In this document: positions 1-6,017 of the stretch, piece after piece
Layout of the letters: every line of letters starts with the position of its first letter
How positions within the stretch are numbered: position 1 is the stretch's first letter
Assembly (NCBI GenBank): GCA_030039095.1
Contig: JASHQP010000176.1
Location: forward strand, 1-12,768
DNA: 12,768 bases
DNA from: Streptosporangiaceae bacterium
GTDB lineage: Bacteria; Actinomycetota; Actinomycetes; Streptosporangiales; Streptosporangiaceae
Reading direction: 5' to 3'
Notes under the pieces: model-generated
The model's input: only the letters and a program-made list of their open reading frames with translations
Told to the model about the DNA's origin: nothing
Databases searched by the model: none
Program-made: the position numbers and the translations under genes

Positions 1-21
1 CCGCTCGCGCTCCCGCCGCTG

Positions 22-85
22 ACGTCCTCACCACTCACGTCGTAACCCTTGCCACGTCATAACCCTCGCACGACATCATCCTCGC
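22..85. repeat. Degenerate tandem repeat of about 16 bp, four units
   Basis: Four consecutive units of 15-17 bp start at 22, 37, 54 and 70. Each begins ACG and most continue ACGTC or ACGTCAT. The units starting at 54 and 70 are the most alike and both end in CCTCGC. The array lies just beyond the 3' end of the minus-strand hydrolase gene. The units are imperfect, so this may be an old tandem duplication. No hairpin or coding role is evident. Confidence 0.4.
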
Positions 86-106
86 GCTGCCCCCCGGCAT
101 TGCCTG

Positions 107-865
107 CTACCCCGCCTCGGCGTGGCTGTGGGCCCTGACGAACTCCAGGCTCCCGGCGAAGATGGCCGGCGCGTCGTTGTCGAGAGTTGCAACGTGATAG
201 CTGCTGGACAATTCCCTGACTTCCAGCTGCTTCTCGGGCAGCGCGGCGCGCAGCAGGGCAAGGCTGGCCGGGCCGACCACGTGGTCGTCCGTGCTGTGGT
301 ACGCCAGCACCGGCTGGGCCACGGCGCCGAGCTGGGCCTGCGTGACCCGCCACAGCCCGCGCAGGCTGTCAACGGCCTTGACCGGCGTACGGTCGTAACC
401 GAGCTCGCTGACCTGCTCCTTCTTGATGTCGCTGCCGATCCCCTTCAGCGAGGGCACCACGAATTTCAGCACCGGCGCCAGCATGAGCAGCCGGGTGTCG
501 CCGGTGAGTGAGGGGTTGACGAGCACCAGCCCGCTGACCGCGGTCCCGCGCAGCTCGGCGAGCCGCAGCGCGAGGCAGCCTCCCATCGAAAGCCCCATCA
601 CAAAGATCTCGTCAACCCGCGCCCGGAGCTCGTCGAATGCCCGGTCGACCTCGGCGTACCAGTCCTCCCAGCGGGTGCGCGCCATGTCCTGCCAGGTGGT
701 GCCGTGGCCCGGCAGCCGTGGCAGCGAGACCGACAGACCGCTCTCGGCCAGGTATTCGGCCCAGGGCCGCAGCGACTGCGGGCTGCCGGTGAACCCGTGG
801 CATAGCAGGGCGCCGGTCGTCCCGCCCGCATGGGTGAAGGGTTCTGCGCCTGGCATGACGGGCAT
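107..865 (-). CDS. Alpha/beta-hydrolase, Est30-like carboxylesterase / monoacylglycerol lipase type
   Basis: A 252-residue serine hydrolase predicted to cleave carboxylic or acylglycerol esters in the cytoplasm; no signal peptide is seen. The fold's landmarks are all present. An HGFTG oxyanion motif lies at residues 23-27. The nucleophile elbow GLSMGG puts the catalytic serine at 93. The acid is Asp193 (in STDDHV) and the histidine is His224 (in SSYHVATLDND). Length and triad spacing match the small Est30 esterases of Geobacillus almost exactly. I chose the ATG at 865 because a GGAGAGG Shine-Dalgarno sequence lies 9 bases upstream. The frame continues to an ATG at 952, but that extension is Arg- and Cys-rich and unlike the family. 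The gene is divergent from the acyltransferase gene, so a shared role in acyl-lipid turnover is possible but unproven. The physiological substrate cannot be read from the sequence. Confidence 0.88.
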   Translation of the reverse strand: MPVMPGAEPFTHAGGTTGALLCHGFTGSPQSLRPWAEYLAESGLSVSLPRLPGHGTTWQDMARTRWEDWYAEVDRAFDELRARVDEIFVMGLSMGGCLALRLAELRGTAVSGLVLVNPSLTGDTRLLMLAPVLKFVVPSLKGIGSDIKKEQVSELGYDRTPVKAVDSLRGLWRVTQAQLGAVAQPVLAYHSTDDHVVGPASLALLRAALPEKQLEVRELSSSYHVATLDNDAPAIFAGSLEFVRAHSHAEAG

Positions 866-949
866 CGGCCGAGTCCTCTCCGCGGCGGACGTCTCGCGTC
901 CCTCGTTTTCCGCTCCAACGCATCGTCGCACGCAGACACCCTCGCGGCG

Positions 950-986
950 CATATGTTGGCGGACCGCGATCCCGTGGGAACATATG
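950..986. repeat. Perfect 8-bp inverted repeat between divergent genes, overlapping the acyltransferase start
   Basis: CATATGTT at 950-957 is repeated in inverted orientation as AACATATG at 979-986, with a 21-base spacer. The arms are A/T-rich in an otherwise very GC-rich region, and their equivalent positions are 29 bp apart, close to three helical turns. The right arm contains the ATG at 984. This could be a two-half-site operator controlling the divergent hydrolase and acyltransferase genes, or a hairpin affecting translation. Chance is possible for one 8-bp pair. Confidence 0.4.
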
Positions 987-1679
987 TGCGTGTTCTACTG
1001 GGTGGTCAAGGCGATACTCGGCCCGTTCCTGCGGATCGTGTTCCGGCCGTGGTCGGACGGGGTCGACAACGTCCCCAGAGAGGGACCAGCGATCATCGCG
1101 AGCAATCACCTGTCGTTCTCCGATCACTTCTTCGCCCCACTGCCGCTGCCGCGCAAGGTCGTCTTCCTCGCCAAGTCGGAGTACTTCACCGGCCGTGGAC
1201 TGAAGGGCCTGGTCAGCAAAGCCTTCTTCAGCGGCGTGGGCCAGATTCCGGTAGACCGGTCCGGCGGCGCCGCGAGCGAGCGCGCGCTGAATACCGGGCT
1301 GCGGGTGCTGGCCCAGGGCAACCTGCTGGGCATCTACCCGGAGGGCACGAGAACCCCGGACGGCCGGCTGTACCGCGGCAAGACGGGCGTGGCCAGGCTG
1401 GCCCTCGAGGCCAGGGTCCCGGTGATCCCGTGCGCGATGATCGGGGGGTTCGAGTTCCAGCCGCCCGGCAAGATCACGCCCCGGCTGCGGATCCGGCCGG
1501 GCGTCAGGTTCGGCAAGCCGCTGGACTTCTCCCGCTACTACGGGCTGGAGAAGGACCGGGTCGTGCTCCGGGCCATGACCGACGAGATCATGTACGAGAT
1601 CATGAAGCTGTCCGGCCAGGAGTACGTCGACAGGTACGCCAAGAGCGCGAAGGTGCCCGTACCGGCCGCCGACGACTGA
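984..1679 (+). CDS. plsC: 1-acyl-sn-glycerol-3-phosphate acyltransferase (PlsC family)
   Basis: A 231-residue member of the PlsC/LPLAT family, which transfers a fatty acyl group to lysophosphatidic acid (or a related acceptor) at the inner face of the membrane to make phosphatidic acid. The catalytic HX4D motif is NHLSFSD, with His42 and Asp47. The acceptor-binding motif YPEGTR lies at 118-123, followed by GKTG and a VPVIPC block, in the order usual for the family. A hydrophobic N-terminal stretch (residues 3-20) may anchor it to the membrane. The frame is open far upstream, but that extension is antisense to the hydrolase gene and unlike any PlsC protein. I chose the ATG at 984. The only purine-rich stretch (GTGGGAA, 974-980) is very close to it, so the GTG at 990, with better spacing, is a real alternative. 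Actinomycetes usually carry several paralogues, so the exact acceptor is uncertain. Confidence 0.88.
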   Translation: MCVFYWVVKAILGPFLRIVFRPWSDGVDNVPREGPAIIASNHLSFSDHFFAPLPLPRKVVFLAKSEYFTGRGLKGLVSKAFFSGVGQIPVDRSGGAASERALNTGLRVLAQGNLLGIYPEGTRTPDGRLYRGKTGVARLALEARVPVIPCAMIGGFEFQPPGKITPRLRIRPGVRFGKPLDFSRYYGLEKDRVVLRAMTDEIMYEIMKLSGQEYVDRYAKSAKVPVPAADD

Positions 1680-1726
1680 GCCGCCGCGGACATCTGTAAC
1701 GCTCCGTGTCAGAGCATCACTGCGAG

Positions 1727-1732
1727 TAAACT
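1727..1732 (+). promoter_or_regulatory. Possible -10 element upstream of the S53 protease gene
   Basis: TAAACT matches the actinomycete TANNNT -10 consensus. It lies 65 bases before the GTG start, in the 117-base gap after the acyltransferase gene. No convincing -35 hexamer is present at 16-19 bp, so this is a weak call. If it is used, transcription would begin near 1739. Confidence 0.25.
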
Positions 1733-1788
1733 CCGCGGGCTAGATGGCCGTCCTAATGGCTACCTGGATCTAGATGAGCCGCGGGGGG
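1733..1788 (+). promoter_or_regulatory. Candidate 5'-UTR hairpin overlapping the protease ribosome binding site
   Basis: Nested complementary arms flank the leader: CCGCGG 1733-1738 with CCGCGG 1779-1784, and CTAGAT 1740-1745 with ATCTAG 1768-1773. A smaller inner GCC/GGC pair lies between them. The outer right arm runs into the G-rich Shine-Dalgarno tract (1783-1788), 8 bases before the GTG at 1797, so pairing would hide the ribosome binding site. The heptamer CTAGATG also occurs twice as a direct repeat (1740-1746 and 1770-1776), so a protein-binding site is an alternative reading. It matches no riboswitch class that I recognise. Confidence 0.3.
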
Positions 1789-1796
1789 TTCCGCCA

Positions 1797-3287
1797 GTGA
1801 AGATCAGCAAGCTTGCCGTTGCCGCGCTGTCCGCGTTCGGGTTAGCGGCGGTCACGATGGCGTTTCCGGCAACGGGGGCCGCCGCGCAGACGGCCGGCGC
1901 GCCGGGCCAGGACTTCCGCCACGCGTGCTCGGCGGCATCGGCAGGGTGGGGGCGGTGCGGGGCCCTGGTGGAGACGAACGTGGTGACCTTTCAGGGCATG
2001 GCGGCCGACGCGAGCGTGGCCGGTTACAGCCCCGCGCAGCTGCAGAGCGCCTACAACCTGACGCTGGCCGCAAGCGCTGCGGGCAAGGGCGAGACGGTCG
2101 CGGTCGTTGACGCCTACAACGACCCCGACGCCGCGGCCAACCTGAAGACCTACCGCGCCCACTACGGCCTTCCGGCGTGCGGCAGCGGGTGCTTCCGTAA
2201 GGTCAACGAGGAGGGCGAGGCGAGCCCGCTGCCGAAGGCCGCGGGCAAGACCGGCTGGGGCACCGAGGAGTCGCTGGACCTCGACATAGTGTCGGCGATC
2301 TGCCCGAACTGCCACATCCTGCTGGTCGAGGCGAAGAACGGCTCCATGGCCAACCTCGGCAAGTCCGTGGACGCGGCGGTCGCGCTCGGCGCCAAGTCCG
2401 TGTCCAACAGCTACAGCTCACCCGAGACCGCGAGCGAGACGGCCGACGACGTGTACTTCGACCACCCGGGTGTGGCGATGACCGCCGCGGGTGGCGACTC
2501 CGGGTACGGCGTCGGCTACCCGGCAGCGTCCCGGTACGTGACGTCGGTCGGCGGCACCTCGCTGTCCGTCGCGAAGGGTACCGCGCGCGGCTGGAAGGAA
2601 AGCGTCTGGGACAACGGGTACGGCGCGACCGGCTCCGGCTGCTCGAGCTATGAGCCCAAGCCGTCCTGGCAGACCGACAGCGGCTGCAGCCACCGCACCG
2701 ACAACGACGTGGCGGCCGACGCGAACCCAGGTACGGGCGCGGCCGTCTACGACAGCTACGACCAGGGCGGCTGGGTTGAGGTCGGCGGCACGTCCGAGGC
2801 CGCGGCGATCATCGCGGCGACATACGCGCTGGCCGGCCCCCCGGCCTCCGGTACGAACCCGGCCGAGTTCCTTTACCAGCACGCAAGCGATCTGTACGAC
2901 ATCACTTCGGGCCACGACGGCAGCTGCAGCGTTGCCTACCTGTGCACGGCCAGGGTGGGCTACGACGGCCCGACCGGGCTCGGCACCCCCGACGGCACCG
3001 GCGCGTTCCAGGCCGTCGACCACACGGTCGTGGTCGCCAAGCCTTCCACCAAGCACAGCAGGAAGGGCGTGCGGATCACCCCGGTCCGGATCAAGGCGCA
3101 TGATTCCGCGCACGGCGCGAAGCTGACGTTCAAGGCGACCGGGCTGCCCCCGGGACTGAAGATCAGCAAGGGCGGCGTGATCTACGGAAAGCCGGTGGCC
3201 ACCGGGTCCTACCGGGTCAAGGTCTACGCAACGGACGCCAGGGGGACCACGGGGCTGGCCAAGCTGCGGTGGACCGTGGCCCGCTGA
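1797..3287 (+). CDS. Secreted S53 (sedolisin) family serine-carboxyl peptidase with C-terminal putative Ig-like domain
   Basis: A 496-residue exported acid-type endopeptidase. Residues 1-30 form a Sec signal peptide (MKISK, hydrophobic core, ATGAAA before the likely cleavage). The catalytic domain spans about 75-405. Its signatures are Glu157 and Asp161 (E-x3-D in EESLD), the oxyanion-hole Asp234 in GGDSG, and the nucleophile Ser333 in GGTSEAA. A Ca-site-like segment with GYDGPTGLGTPDG lies near 388-400. Ten cysteines fall in five close pairs (for example ICPNC and LPACGSGC), suggesting disulfides in a secreted protein. Only about 45 residues separate the signal peptide from the catalytic core, so the usual pro-kumamolisin domain of about 150 residues or more is absent. 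Residues 410-495, with ATGLPPGL and TGSYRVKVYATD, look like a He_PIG-type putative Ig domain. The start is GTG at 1797, preceded by a G-rich Shine-Dalgarno sequence 8 bases away. The natural substrate is unknown. Confidence 0.93.
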   Translation: MKISKLAVAALSAFGLAAVTMAFPATGAAAQTAGAPGQDFRHACSAASAGWGRCGALVETNVVTFQGMAADASVAGYSPAQLQSAYNLTLAASAAGKGETVAVVDAYNDPDAAANLKTYRAHYGLPACGSGCFRKVNEEGEASPLPKAAGKTGWGTEESLDLDIVSAICPNCHILLVEAKNGSMANLGKSVDAAVALGAKSVSNSYSSPETASETADDVYFDHPGVAMTAAGGDSGYGVGYPAASRYVTSVGGTSLSVAKGTARGWKESVWDNGYGATGSGCSSYEPKPSWQTDSGCSHRTDNDVAADANPGTGAAVYDSYDQGGWVEVGGTSEAAAIIAATYALAGPPASGTNPAEFLYQHASDLYDITSGHDGSCSVAYLCTARVGYDGPTGLGTPDGTGAFQAVDHTVVVAKPSTKHSRKGVRITPVRIKAHDSAHGAKLTFKATGLPPGLKISKGGVIYGKPVATGSYRVKVYATDARGTTGLAKLRWTVAR

Positions 3288-3288
3288 G

Positions 3289-3313
3289 CCAGGCCCGGTG
3301 CTGGCAGGCCTGG
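3289..3313. terminator. Hairpin between convergent protease and glycerol kinase genes, possible bidirectional terminator
   Basis: Perfect 7-bp arms CCAGGCC (3289-3295) and GGCCTGG (3307-3313) enclose an 11-base loop, starting 2 bases after the protease stop codon. A second GGCCTGG at 3322-3328 could pair with the same left arm. There is no T tract, which is common for actinomycete terminators. The symmetry would allow it to serve both converging transcripts. Confidence 0.45.
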
Positions 3314-3340
3314 TGCTGGCAGGCCTGGTGCTGGCAGGCT
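3297..3340. repeat. 15-bp tandem repeat, about three copies, at the glycerol kinase 3' end
   Basis: The unit GGTGCTGGCAGGCCT occurs at 3297-3311 and 3312-3326 exactly, and again from 3327 with divergence only at its end (3340-3341). The array fills the space between the stop codon of the protease and that of the glycerol kinase. The period is a multiple of three, yet the repeat lies outside both reading frames, so slippage here would change only the spacing of the terminator region. Confidence 0.85.
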
Positions 3341-4842
3341 CAGCCCTGGCTGGCCCAGCCCTGCGTGCGCTGCACGGCAGCCCGCCAGCGTGCGTAGGCG
3401 CGGTCGTCCCTGGCCTCGGGACGGAACCGGCGCTCGAGCCGCCAGGTTGCGGCCAGTTCGGCCTCCGACGACCACACGCCGGTGGCAAGCCCGGCGAGGA
3501 ACGCGGCCCCGAGCGCCGTGGTCTCGGCCACCAACGGCCGCTCGACCGGCGCCTGGAGCTGATCCGCCTGCAGCTGCATGAGCAGGTCGTTGGCGCTCGC
3601 GCCGCCGTCCACCCGCAGCACCGAGCCAGCGCCGGCCTCGCCCGCCTCGCCGGGCGCCTCGGCTGCCATCAGGTCGGCGACGTCCCGCACCTCGAACGCG
3701 ATCGCCTCGAGCGCGGCACGGACCAGGTGCGCCCGGGTCGTCCCCCTGGTCAGGCCGAACACCGCCCCGCGCGCGTCCGGATCCCAGTACGGCGCGCCGA
3801 GCCCGGTCAGCGCGGGGACGAACACGACGCCGCCGGTGTCGGGAACCGACCGTGCCAGCGCCTCGCTCTGCGCGGCGTTGTCGAGCAGGCCGAGCCCGTC
3901 CCGCAGCCACTGCACGGCGGCTCCGGTCACGAACACGGAACCCTCCAGCGCATAGGTCAGCGCCCCGGCGGGATCCATCCACGCCACCGTGGGCAGCAGC
4001 CCGGCCTGCGAGCGGACGATCGACGTGCCGGTGTTGCACAGCACGAACGATCCGGTGCCGTACGTACACTTCGTGGAGCCGGGGGAGAAGCACACCTGGC
4101 CGAACATGGCCGCCTGCTGGTCACCGGCGATGCCCGCGATCGGCAGCGACAGGCCGAGGAACGCGGCTGGGTCGCAGCGCCCCACCACGCCGTACGACGG
4201 CACCACCTCGGGCAGCGCGTGCGGCGGCACGCCGAAGAGCTGGCACAGTTCGGCGGACCACTGGCCCGCCTCGATGTCGAAGAGCAGCGTGCGCGACGCG
4301 TTGGACGCGTCGGTGACGTGGTGCCGCCCCCCCGTCAGCCGCGCGACGAGGTACGAGTCGACGGTGCCGACCGCGAGCGACCCTCTGGTGACGCCGGACC
4401 ACATCTCAGGCTCGTTCTCGGCCAGCCAGGTCAGCTTCGTGCCGGTGAAGTACGGGTCCAGCCGCAGCCCGGTGAGCTCGGCCACCCGCTCCTCGTCGCC
4501 CTGCTCCCGCATCCGCGTGCAGATCGCCGCCGTCCGCCGGTCCTGCCAGACGATGGCCCGCCGCGGCGCGACGAGCGTGGCCCGGTCCCAGACCACGGCG
4601 GTCTCCCGCTGGTTCGTGATCCCGACGCAGCTCGGCGGGCCGGCCGCGTCGCCCTCCGCCAGCGCCTGCCCGCAGGCCGCGACCGTCGCCTGCCAGATTC
4701 CTTCCGGAAGATGTTCCACCCAGCCCGGCTGGGGGTAATACTGGCGGAACTCTTCGTAACCACGGCCTGCAACGGTGCCGTCGGCCGAAATGATGAGGGC
4801 GGTGACGCCCGTCGTCCCAGCGTCGATCGCGAGCACGCTCAT
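3340..4842 (-). CDS. glpK: Glycerol kinase (FGGY family)
   Basis: A 500-residue cytoplasmic kinase that phosphorylates glycerol with ATP to sn-glycerol 3-phosphate, feeding glycolysis and phospholipid synthesis. Both actin-like FGGY domains are complete. The N-terminal phosphate loop reads AIDAGTTG. Glycerol-contacting residues appear as Arg79-Glu80 in GITNQRE and Asp241 in GIAGDQQAAMFGQ. The segments YFTGTKLTWL and YGTGSFVLCNTG and the FGGY signature beginning GGASANDLLMQLQAD are intact. I chose the ATG at 4842 because the family's first conserved strand (MSVLAIDAGTTG) begins there. A GTG at 4866 in the same frame adds eight residues and has GGTGAGG 13 bases upstream, so it remains possible. 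The gene is divergent from the phosphofructokinase gene and converges on the protease. No glycerol facilitator or GlpD gene is adjacent. Confidence 0.93.
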   Translation of the reverse strand: MSVLAIDAGTTGVTALIISADGTVAGRGYEEFRQYYPQPGWVEHLPEGIWQATVAACGQALAEGDAAGPPSCVGITNQRETAVVWDRATLVAPRRAIVWQDRRTAAICTRMREQGDEERVAELTGLRLDPYFTGTKLTWLAENEPEMWSGVTRGSLAVGTVDSYLVARLTGGRHHVTDASNASRTLLFDIEAGQWSAELCQLFGVPPHALPEVVPSYGVVGRCDPAAFLGLSLPIAGIAGDQQAAMFGQVCFSPGSTKCTYGTGSFVLCNTGTSIVRSQAGLLPTVAWMDPAGALTYALEGSVFVTGAAVQWLRDGLGLLDNAAQSEALARSVPDTGGVVFVPALTGLGAPYWDPDARGAVFGLTRGTTRAHLVRAALEAIAFEVRDVADLMAAEAPGEAGEAGAGSVLRVDGGASANDLLMQLQADQLQAPVERPLVAETTALGAAFLAGLATGVWSSEAELAATWRLERRFRPEARDDRAYARWRAAVQRTQGWASQG

Positions 4843-4900
4843 GGGCACTAGTGTGGCGGGCGACACATCGAGTTGAGGACCTCACCCGAGAGGAAGATCC

Positions 4901-5944
4901 ATGCGAGTCGGAGTCCTGACCGGTGGCGGTGACTGCCCAGGCCTGAACGCGGTCATCCGCGCGATCGTGCGCACCGGTGCCGCGGAGTACGGGTATGAGT
5001 TCACCGGCTTCCGCGACGGCTGGCGCGGCCCGCTCGAGGGCGACACGATGGTGCTGGACGTGCATGCGGTCCGGGGTATCCTGCCTCGCGGCGGCACGAT
5101 CCTCGGGTCGTCCCGCACCAACCCGCTCGGCGAGAACGCGGCGTCCGGCGGGCGGTCCGGGCTGGACCGGGTCAGGGGCAACCTCGCCAGCCTCGGCGTC
5201 GACGCGCTGGTCGCGATCGGCGGCGAGGACACCCTGGGTGTCGCCGGCCGGCTGTACGAGGAGGGCGTGAACGTCGTCGGCGTGCCGAAGACGATCGACA
5301 ACGATCTTTCCGCGACCGACTACACGTTCGGCTTCGACACCGCCGTGAACATCGCGATGGAGGCCATCGACCGGCTGCACACCACGGCGGAGAGCCACCA
5401 CCGGGCGCTGATCGTCGAGGTGATGGGGCGCAGCGCCGGCTGGATCGCGCTGCACGCCGGCATGGCCGGCGGGGCGAACGTCATCCTGATCCCGGAGCAG
5501 CCGTTCGACATCGAGCAGGTCTGCGCGTGGGTGCAGCACCGGTTCCAGACCCAGTACGCGCCGATCGTGGTGGTCGCCGAGGGCGCGCACCCCAAGGACG
5601 GGACCGATACGCTGGTCGCGCAGGAGCGGGACGCGTTCGGCCACGTTCGCTACGGCGGGGTCGGGCAGATGCTGGCGTCCGAGATCGAGAACCGGACCGG
5701 CAAGGAGGCACGCGCCACCGTTCTCGGTCACGTCCAGCGCGGTGGCACGCCCACGGCGTTCGACCGGGTGCTGGCGACGCGCTTCGGCGCGCACGCGATC
5801 CGCGCGGTCGCCGACGGCGCATACGGCTCGATGGTCGCGCTGCGCGGCACGGACATCGTGCGCGCGCCGATTTCCGCTGCGACCAGCGAGCTCAAGCTGG
5901 TGCCCCCGGAACGCTACGCCGAGGCCGAGCTGTTTTTCGGCTGA
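4901..5944 (+). CDS. pfp: 6-phosphofructokinase, predicted pyrophosphate-dependent type
   Basis: A 347-residue phosphofructokinase (PfkA superfamily) converting fructose 6-phosphate to fructose 1,6-bisphosphate. The nucleotide/PPi loop reads GGGDCPGLNAV at 8-18. The catalytic Asp133 lies in PKTIDND, and sugar-phosphate motifs MGR and HVQRGGTP are present. Two positions decide the phosphoryl donor in this family. Here the loop reads GGEDT, with Asp110 where ATP enzymes have Gly, and Lys130 precedes TIDND. That combination is known from PPi-dependent enzymes, and the whole sequence recalls the Amycolatopsis methanolica PPi-PFK. Streptomyces ATP-PFKs read GGEGT instead. A PPi enzyme would work reversibly and could serve gluconeogenesis. 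The ATG at 4901 has an excellent AGAGGAAG ribosome binding site. The gene is divergent from the glycerol kinase gene across 58 bases, or 34 if the longer kinase start is used. Donor specificity is inferred, not measured. Confidence 0.93.
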   Translation: MRVGVLTGGGDCPGLNAVIRAIVRTGAAEYGYEFTGFRDGWRGPLEGDTMVLDVHAVRGILPRGGTILGSSRTNPLGENAASGGRSGLDRVRGNLASLGVDALVAIGGEDTLGVAGRLYEEGVNVVGVPKTIDNDLSATDYTFGFDTAVNIAMEAIDRLHTTAESHHRALIVEVMGRSAGWIALHAGMAGGANVILIPEQPFDIEQVCAWVQHRFQTQYAPIVVVAEGAHPKDGTDTLVAQERDAFGHVRYGGVGQMLASEIENRTGKEARATVLGHVQRGGTPTAFDRVLATRFGAHAIRAVADGAYGSMVALRGTDIVRAPISAATSELKLVPPERYAEAELFFG

Positions 5945-5960
5945 CCAGGCGCCGCGGTCA

Positions 5961-5977
5961 GCGGCCCGGCGGGCCGC
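5961..5977 (+). terminator. GC-rich hairpin after the phosphofructokinase gene
   Basis: Perfect 7-bp arms GCGGCCC and GGGCCGC with a 3-base loop lie 16 bases after the stop codon. There is no T tract. It is likely a terminator or a transcript-stabilising hairpin separating this gene from the downstream transporter. Confidence 0.45.
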
Positions 5978-5994
5978 CCGGAAGCATGCGGTCC

Positions 5995-6015
5995 TGACCG
6001 GCTCTTGACCGGCTC
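5995..6015. repeat. Decanucleotide direct repeat in front of the MATE gene
   Basis: TGACCGGCTC occurs at 5995-6004 and again at 6006-6015, one base apart and immediately before the GTG at 6018. The 11-bp centre spacing equals one helical turn, as in a regulator site, but it may be a simple local duplication. It replaces the place where a ribosome binding site would be expected. Confidence 0.4.
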
Positions 6016-6017
6016 GC

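Noticed and set aside
866..952. 29-residue N-terminal extension of the hydrolase to the ATG at 952
   Set aside because: A strong ribosome binding site precedes the ATG at 865, and the extension is Arg/Cys-rich and not hydrolase-like.
423..983. Long in-frame plus-strand extension upstream of the acyltransferase
   Set aside because: It is antisense to the hydrolase gene, Ser/Arg-rich and unlike any PlsC N-terminus. The hydrolase has all catalytic motifs on the other strand.
3224..4093. Minus-strand frame with Leu-Pro-Ala-Pro-Gly repeats
   Set aside because: The repeats come from the 15-bp tandem repeat read in another register; the rest is an out-of-frame reading of glpK.
3298..4851. Long plus-strand open frame of more than 500 codons across the glycerol kinase
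   Set aside because: It is the antisense shadow of a complete FGGY kinase and its protein is Arg/Pro/His-rich with no family features.
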